9,246 nucleotides of DNA from Chloroflexota bacterium (GTDB taxonomy: Bacteria; Chloroflexota; Dormibacteria; Aeolococcales; Aeolococcaceae). The stretch covers positions 222 to 9,467 of the forward strand of contig DNAU01000051.1 in NCBI GenBank assembly GCA_003491925.1. The letters run 5' to 3'. Position numbers and translations under genes: made by a program. Under the pieces are notes generated by a model, which saw only the letters and a program-made list of their open reading frames with translations, was not told the DNA's origin and made no database searches. Positions 6,383 through 9,246 of this stretch are shown piece by piece; position 1 is the stretch's first letter, and each line of letters begins with the position of its first letter.

Positions 6383-6431
6383 TATCGTCGGGATTCCGGC
6401 GACGATCGCGACGATCGCGTTGTGAGAGGAG
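6383..6431 (+). promoter_or_regulatory. Structured leader and ribosome site of the rhodanese gene
   Basis: A -10-like TATCGT is at 6383-6388. ATCGTCG (6384-6390) and CGACGAT (6400-6406) form a 7-bp inverted repeat with a 9-nt loop. The nonamer CGACGATCG occurs twice in tandem, at 6400-6408 and 6409-6417, so either copy can pair with the left arm. A strong AGGAG (6427-6431) follows, 7 nt before GTG at 6439. The ribosome site fixes the start. The repeats look like an operator or an RNA switch between alternative stems, which is inference. Confidence 0.45.
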
Positions 6432-6438
6432 AGCTGCG

Positions 6439-7293
6439 GTGACCGATTACGCGCATCCCGAGGTCCTGGTCAGCACCGACTGGCTCGCCGGGCACCTGCA
6501 GGACCCCGACATCCGGATCCTCGAGGTGGACTGGGACCCCGCATCCGCCTACGAGCTGGGTCACATCCCCGGCGCCGCCCTCGTCGACTGGAAGCGGGAC
6601 ATCAACGACCCGGTGCGCCGCGACATCCTCTCACCCGAGCAGTTCGCCGGGCTCATGGGGCGGCTGGGGGTGACCCCGCGGACCGCGCTGATCCTCTACG
6701 GCGACATGCGCAACTGGTTCGCGGCCTTCGCCTTCTGGACCTTCCGGATCCATGGGCATGCCGACATCCGGCTGCTCAACGGAGGCCGGCGGAAGTGGTT
6801 CGAGGAGGACCGGCCCGTGACCGAGGCCGTCCCCACCTTCCCGCCCACCCAGTACCCCCTTCCCGAACCCGCGGGCGACCTCCGCGAGTTCCTCCCCGGG
6901 GTCCGCGCGATCCTCGGCGATCCCGGCCACGGGCTGGTCGACGTCCGCTCCCCGGCGGAGTTCAGCGGGGCGATCTCCGCGCCCCCGGAGTACCAGAACG
7001 AGGGCGCCCAGCGTGCCGGTCACATCCCGGGTGCGGTCAACATCCCCTGGTCCCAGGCGATCCAGGACGACGACACCTTCAAGCCTCCGGAGCAGCTCCG
7101 TGACCTCTATCAGGCCAGGGGAGTGACCCCCGACAAACGGATCCTCACCTACTGCCGGATCGGCGAGCGCTCCTCGCACACCTGGTTCGTGCTCACCTAT
7201 CTGCTCGGCTACCCGCGGGTCGCCAACTACGACGGCTCCTGGAGCGAATGGGGCAACGCGGTCGGCGTTCCCGTCGAGAGAGCGGCCACCTAG
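6439..7293 (+). CDS. Thiosulfate sulfurtransferase, tandem rhodanese domains
   Basis: A cytoplasmic sulfurtransferase that moves sulfane sulfur from thiosulfate (or a similar donor) to an acceptor through a cysteine persulfide. The 284-residue protein has two rhodanese domains. In the N-terminal one (about 10-125: WLAGHLQDPDIRILEVDW, GHIPGAALVDW, LILYGDMRN) the catalytic position is Asp89, as expected for the inactive structural domain. The C-terminal domain (about 150-280) has LVDVRSPAEF, RAGHIPGAVNIPW and the active Cys239 in YCRIGERSSHTW, then NYDGSWSEWGN. The CRIGERSS loop is that of mycobacterial CysA2-type enzymes and unlike the CG(S/T)GVTA loop of mercaptopyruvate sulfurtransferases. 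The start is the GTG at 6439 behind a strong AGGAG; an ORF start 60 nt earlier adds an arginine-rich stretch not seen in the family. A TusA-like gene follows 64 nt later, a plausible sulfur acceptor. Confidence 0.93.
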   Translation: MTDYAHPEVLVSTDWLAGHLQDPDIRILEVDWDPASAYELGHIPGAALVDWKRDINDPVRRDILSPEQFAGLMGRLGVTPRTALILYGDMRNWFAAFAFWTFRIHGHADIRLLNGGRRKWFEEDRPVTEAVPTFPPTQYPLPEPAGDLREFLPGVRAILGDPGHGLVDVRSPAEFSGAISAPPEYQNEGAQRAGHIPGAVNIPWSQAIQDDDTFKPPEQLRDLYQARGVTPDKRILTYCRIGERSSHTWFVLTYLLGYPRVANYDGSWSEWGNAVGVPVERAAT

Positions 7294-7342
7294 GGCACCG
7301 GGGCTGCACCACCTCGGGGTCCGGCGCCCCGGAGTCGGGACG

Positions 7343-7360
7343 TAGACTGCCACCATCATG
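7343..7360 (+). promoter_or_regulatory. Candidate near-leaderless promoter of the TusA-like gene
   Basis: TAGACT at 7343-7348 is a good TAnnnT -10 element 9 nt before ATG at 7358, so transcription would begin within about three bases of the start codon. No Shine-Dalgarno is present in the gap. The wording resembles the hisC promoter: both have ACT followed by GCCACCAT next to the start. No -35 is recognisable. Confidence 0.45.
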
Positions 7361-7597
7361 GAGCCGCGGCGCCTCGACCTCACGTCGAGTGACGACGACT
7401 GCGGGGACAGCGCTCTGGGGCGGGTGCGCCATGCCTATGCGAGCCTGGCGCCCGGGGACCGCCTCGAGGTGGTGACCAGGGTGGCCGAGCAGGTCTTCGG
7501 CATCCGGGCATGGAGCCGGAAGGCCGGGGGTGAGGTCATCGAGGAGGACCGGGGGGCGGGTGGCATCCGGCTGGTCCTCCGGCGTCCCCCCGCCTGA
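7358..7597 (+). CDS. TusA-fold-like small sulfur carrier, divergent, lacking CPxP
   Basis: A 79-residue soluble protein. The pattern matches TusA/YeeD-type carriers in outline: a short LDL strand near the N-terminus, one cysteine (Cys15), a helix (ALGRVRHAYASL), APGDRLEVV equivalent to the TusA QPGE-strand, a second helix (AEQVFGIRAWSRKAGGEVI) and a final strand (GGIRLVLRRP). The Cys-to-PG spacing is 17 residues, against 16 in E. coli TusA, so Cys15 falls where the persulfide-carrying Cys belongs. The defining CPxP motif is absent: CGDS replaces it. The gene sits 64 nt after a rhodanese, the usual kind of sulfur donor, and 56 nt before the GH1 start. It has its own -10-like element. Assignment rests on pattern and context; it could instead be an unrelated alpha/beta protein. 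Confidence 0.55.
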   Translation: MEPRRLDLTSSDDDCGDSALGRVRHAYASLAPGDRLEVVTRVAEQVFGIRAWSRKAGGEVIEEDRGAGGIRLVLRRPPA

Positions 7598-7640
7598 GCG
7601 CCGACCGTCCCATGCTTCGCCGCCGCCCGGTCGCCCCGCG

Positions 7641-7656
7641 AGGTGGAGGGCCGGTG
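7641..7656 (+). promoter_or_regulatory. Ribosome binding site and GTG start of the GH1 gene
   Basis: AGGTGGAGG (7641-7649) lies just before GTG at 7654: 7 nt from the AGGTGG part and 4 nt from GGAGG. The alternative ATG at 7612 has no Shine-Dalgarno and would add 14 residues rich in Arg, Pro and Gly. Confidence 0.6.
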
Positions 7657-9012
7657 CCGGCCCGGCGCACCCCCAGGCGCCTCCCCGACGGCTTCCTGCT
7701 CGGCACCGCCAGCGCCGCCCACCAGGTCGAGGGCGGGCTCTGGAACGACTGGATGCGGATGGAGCGGAATGAGCCCTGGCGGATCGGCGACGGAGGCTCG
7801 GCGGAGCTGGCGATCGACCACTTCCGGCGCTATCGGGAGGACCTGGAGATGCTCGCCGGCATGGGCCACAGTGCCCAGCGGTTCTCCGTGGAGTGGGCTC
7901 GCGTCGAGCCCGAGCCCGGACGCTTCGACCTCTCCGCCCTCCGCCACTATGCCGACGTGGTGGGCACCTGCCGGCGGCTGGGCATGGAGCCGGTGGTCAC
8001 CATCCACCACTTCACCCTCCCGGTCTGGCTCGCCGACCGCGGCGGCGTGCTCGACCCCGAGGCGCCACGCCTCTTCGCCCGCTACGCGGCCGCCTGCGCC
8101 GAGACCTTCGGTCAGGACGTCCGCTGGTGGGTCACCATCAACGAGCCCAACGTCCTCTTCTCCCTCGCCTACGCCGAGGGGGTGTGGCCGCCTCATCGCC
8201 GGTCCCTCGTCCTCGCCCTGCGGGCGGGAACCGGGCTGCTGCGGATGCACGCGGCGGCCGCCACCGCCCTGCACCGGGTCGGCGGCGGCCACGGCTGGCG
8301 AACGCTGGTCTCGATCGCCCACCACGAGCGTCCCGTCCGCGCGCGCCCCGGGTCGGTGGTCGCCCCCCTGGTGGCGTGGTTGCCGGACCGCATCTTCAAT
8401 CGCTGGTACCTGCTCTGCTGCGTCCGGGGCCGGCTCCTTCCTCCCGGCGGTACCGGTCAGGTCGTCCCCGGGCTCCTGGGATCGCTCGACTACCTGGGGC
8501 TCAACTACTACACCGACGAGCGGGTGCGCTTCGACTGGCGGGCCCCCACCCGCCTCTTCGTGAGCCCCGACCCGGAGCCCTCGGTGCCGCGCAGCAGCCT
8601 GGGCTGGGCCATCGACCCCGGCGGGCTGCACCGGGCGCTGGTCTCGCTGGGGGAGAGGCTGGAGCTTCCGCTGCTGGTCACCGAGAACGGCGTCGCCGAC
8701 GAGGACGACCGGCTCCGGCCGGGCTTCCTCAGCGATCACCTGGGGGCCGTGGTGGACGCGATGGCGGACGGTGCCGACGTGCGTGGCTACCTCTACTGGA
8801 CCGGCTTCGACAACTTCGAGTGGCTCGAGGGGTACGCGGCCAGATTCGGCCTCGTCGCGGTCGACCGGGGCACCCTGGAGCGCCATCCCAAGCCGAGCGC
8901 CGAGCTCTTCGCCACCATCTGCCGCACGCATCTGATCCCGTCCCAGGCGGGCCCGGGCCGCGCCGAGGGCAGGGTGGGGGTCCGCCCGGCTGCTCAGCGA
9001 AAGAGGATCTGA
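7654..9012 (+). CDS. GH1 beta-glucosidase / beta-glycosidase
   Basis: A retaining beta-glycosidase releasing terminal glucose (or galactose, fucose) from beta-linked sugars; without a signal peptide it should act in the cytoplasm. The 452-residue protein shows the GH1 (beta/alpha)8 signatures in order: FLLGTASAAHQVEGG at the N-terminus, SVEWARVEP, IHHFTLPVWL, acid/base Glu164 in WVTINEPN, LDYLGLNYYT, nucleophile Glu344 in LVTENGVAD, and YWTGFDNFEWLEGYAARFGL supplying sugar-binding Glu and Trp. The 180-residue spacing between the catalytic glutamates is normal. The subsite motif is HHF rather than the commoner HWD. The last 25 or so residues are a basic, Gly/Pro-rich tail past the barrel. With the GH94 gene upstream it suggests beta-glucoside metabolism. 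Exact substrate is not readable from sequence. Confidence 0.93.
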   Translation: MPARRTPRRLPDGFLLGTASAAHQVEGGLWNDWMRMERNEPWRIGDGGSAELAIDHFRRYREDLEMLAGMGHSAQRFSVEWARVEPEPGRFDLSALRHYADVVGTCRRLGMEPVVTIHHFTLPVWLADRGGVLDPEAPRLFARYAAACAETFGQDVRWWVTINEPNVLFSLAYAEGVWPPHRRSLVLALRAGTGLLRMHAAAATALHRVGGGHGWRTLVSIAHHERPVRARPGSVVAPLVAWLPDRIFNRWYLLCCVRGRLLPPGGTGQVVPGLLGSLDYLGLNYYTDERVRFDWRAPTRLFVSPDPEPSVPRSSLGWAIDPGGLHRALVSLGERLELPLLVTENGVADEDDRLRPGFLSDHLGAVVDAMADGADVRGYLYWTGFDNFEWLEGYAARFGLVAVDRGTLERHPKPSAELFATICRTHLIPSQAGPGRAEGRVGVRPAAQRKRI

Positions 9013-9195
9013 GGCGGGCTGACCCCCCGGAGGTGACGCTCTCTCCTCGTCGAGCCCTGAACCGGCGCCGGAAACGAGTGCAGGCAGGTAGCCGTGGTGG
9101 CGGCCTGGCCCTCGCCGCTCGCTCAGCCTCGGTCTCGGCACTGCCGTTCGAAATGGGCACACGCTTCACGTGGGCCACTTGCCCCCCCTCGCCGG
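9013..9195. other. Downstream spacer, no gene seen
   Basis: No supported reading frame follows the GH1 stop. A 10-nt palindrome CCGGCGCCGG lies at 9062-9071 and GGCACTGCC at 9137-9145 is a short inverted repeat. An opposite-strand ORF starting near 9178 runs antisense into GH1 and looks like a shadow. Confidence 0.4.
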
Positions 9196-9223
9196 GCCGT
9201 GCATGCTAGGCTGCACGGCTTTT
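9196..9223 (+). terminator. Intrinsic terminator-like hairpin with T-run
   Basis: GCCGTGCA (9196-9203) pairs perfectly with TGCACGGC (9212-9219), loop of 8 nt, followed directly by TTTT (9220-9223). It is the only hairpin in the window with a T-run on the plus strand, and lies 183 nt after GH1. The loop and right arm also contain TGCTAGGCT (9204-9212), an extended -10 pattern (TGnTAnnnT), so the same bases could instead be a promoter for a gene beyond the window. Confidence 0.5.
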
Positions 9224-9246
9224 GAGATGTAGCGACACCTGGGGGG

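Noticed and set aside
7315..7331. CGGGG/CCCCG inverted repeat after the rhodanese stop
   Set aside because: Only 5 bp with a 7-nt loop and no T-run in very GC-rich sequence; not distinguishable from chance.
9146..9153. GTTCGAAA resembling a tRNA T-loop
   Set aside because: Flanking bases do not form a T-stem on either strand and no acceptor or anticodon stem can be built.
7435..9162. Long minus-strand ORF (575 codons) opposite the TusA-like and GH1 genes
   Set aside because: Shadow of codon bias with low-complexity Gly/Pro/Arg/Val content; GH1 catalytic motifs on the plus strand are unambiguous.
8729..9178. Minus-strand ORF starting in the GH1 downstream spacer
   Set aside because: The first residues look reasonable but most of it is Arg/Pro-rich antisense of GH1, and the G-run before the start is too close to be a good ribosome site.

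Overview
The window is strongly GC-rich bacterial chromosome with GC-biased third codon positions. It uses GTG and TTG starts and has two candidate leaderless (-10 motif directly before ATG) promoters. It also holds a lipoprotein ABC binding protein and a CRIGERSS-type rhodanese like those of actinobacteria. This fits a high-GC actinobacterium or a GC-rich soil lineage such as Dormibacterota/Chloroflexota; the sequence alone does not decide between them. I see no insertion sequence, prophage, CRISPR array, rRNA or tRNA.

Layout: (1) 1-276, no convincing gene, with purine-rich Shine-Dalgarno-like tracts. (2) 277-2112 (+), lipoprotein substrate-binding protein of ABC family 5. (3) 2113-2436, an intergenic stretch packed with inverted repeats. 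(4) 2437-4887 (+), GH94 cellobiose phosphorylase, probably starting at a TTG well inside the longest ORF. (5) 4955-5998 (+), histidinol-phosphate aminotransferase-like PLP enzyme with a leaderless-type promoter. (6) 6017-6265 (-), a small single-pass membrane protein convergent with (5), a hairpin lying over the end of (5). (7) 6439-7293 (+), a two-domain thiosulfate sulfurtransferase, divergent from (6), with a structured leader. (8) 7358-7597 (+), a 79-residue protein that I interpret as a divergent TusA-fold sulfur carrier. (9) 7654-9012 (+), a GH1 beta-glycosidase. (10) 9013-9246, no gene, ending in a hairpin plus T-run.

Two themes run through the window. The first is beta-glucoside use: a surface binding protein that may capture cello-oligosaccharides, a cytoplasmic phosphorylase that turns cellobiose plus phosphate into glucose-1-phosphate and glucose, and a cytoplasmic GH1 enzyme for hydrolysis of related beta-glucosides. 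The transporter permeases and ATPases are not in the window. The second is sulfur transfer: a rhodanese next to a TusA-like protein. The aminotransferase and the small membrane protein have no evident tie to either theme. I do not see a clear new multi-gene system. The best leads are the TusA-like protein without the CPxP motif, the dense hairpin cluster before the phosphorylase, and the repeat-structured leader of the rhodanese.
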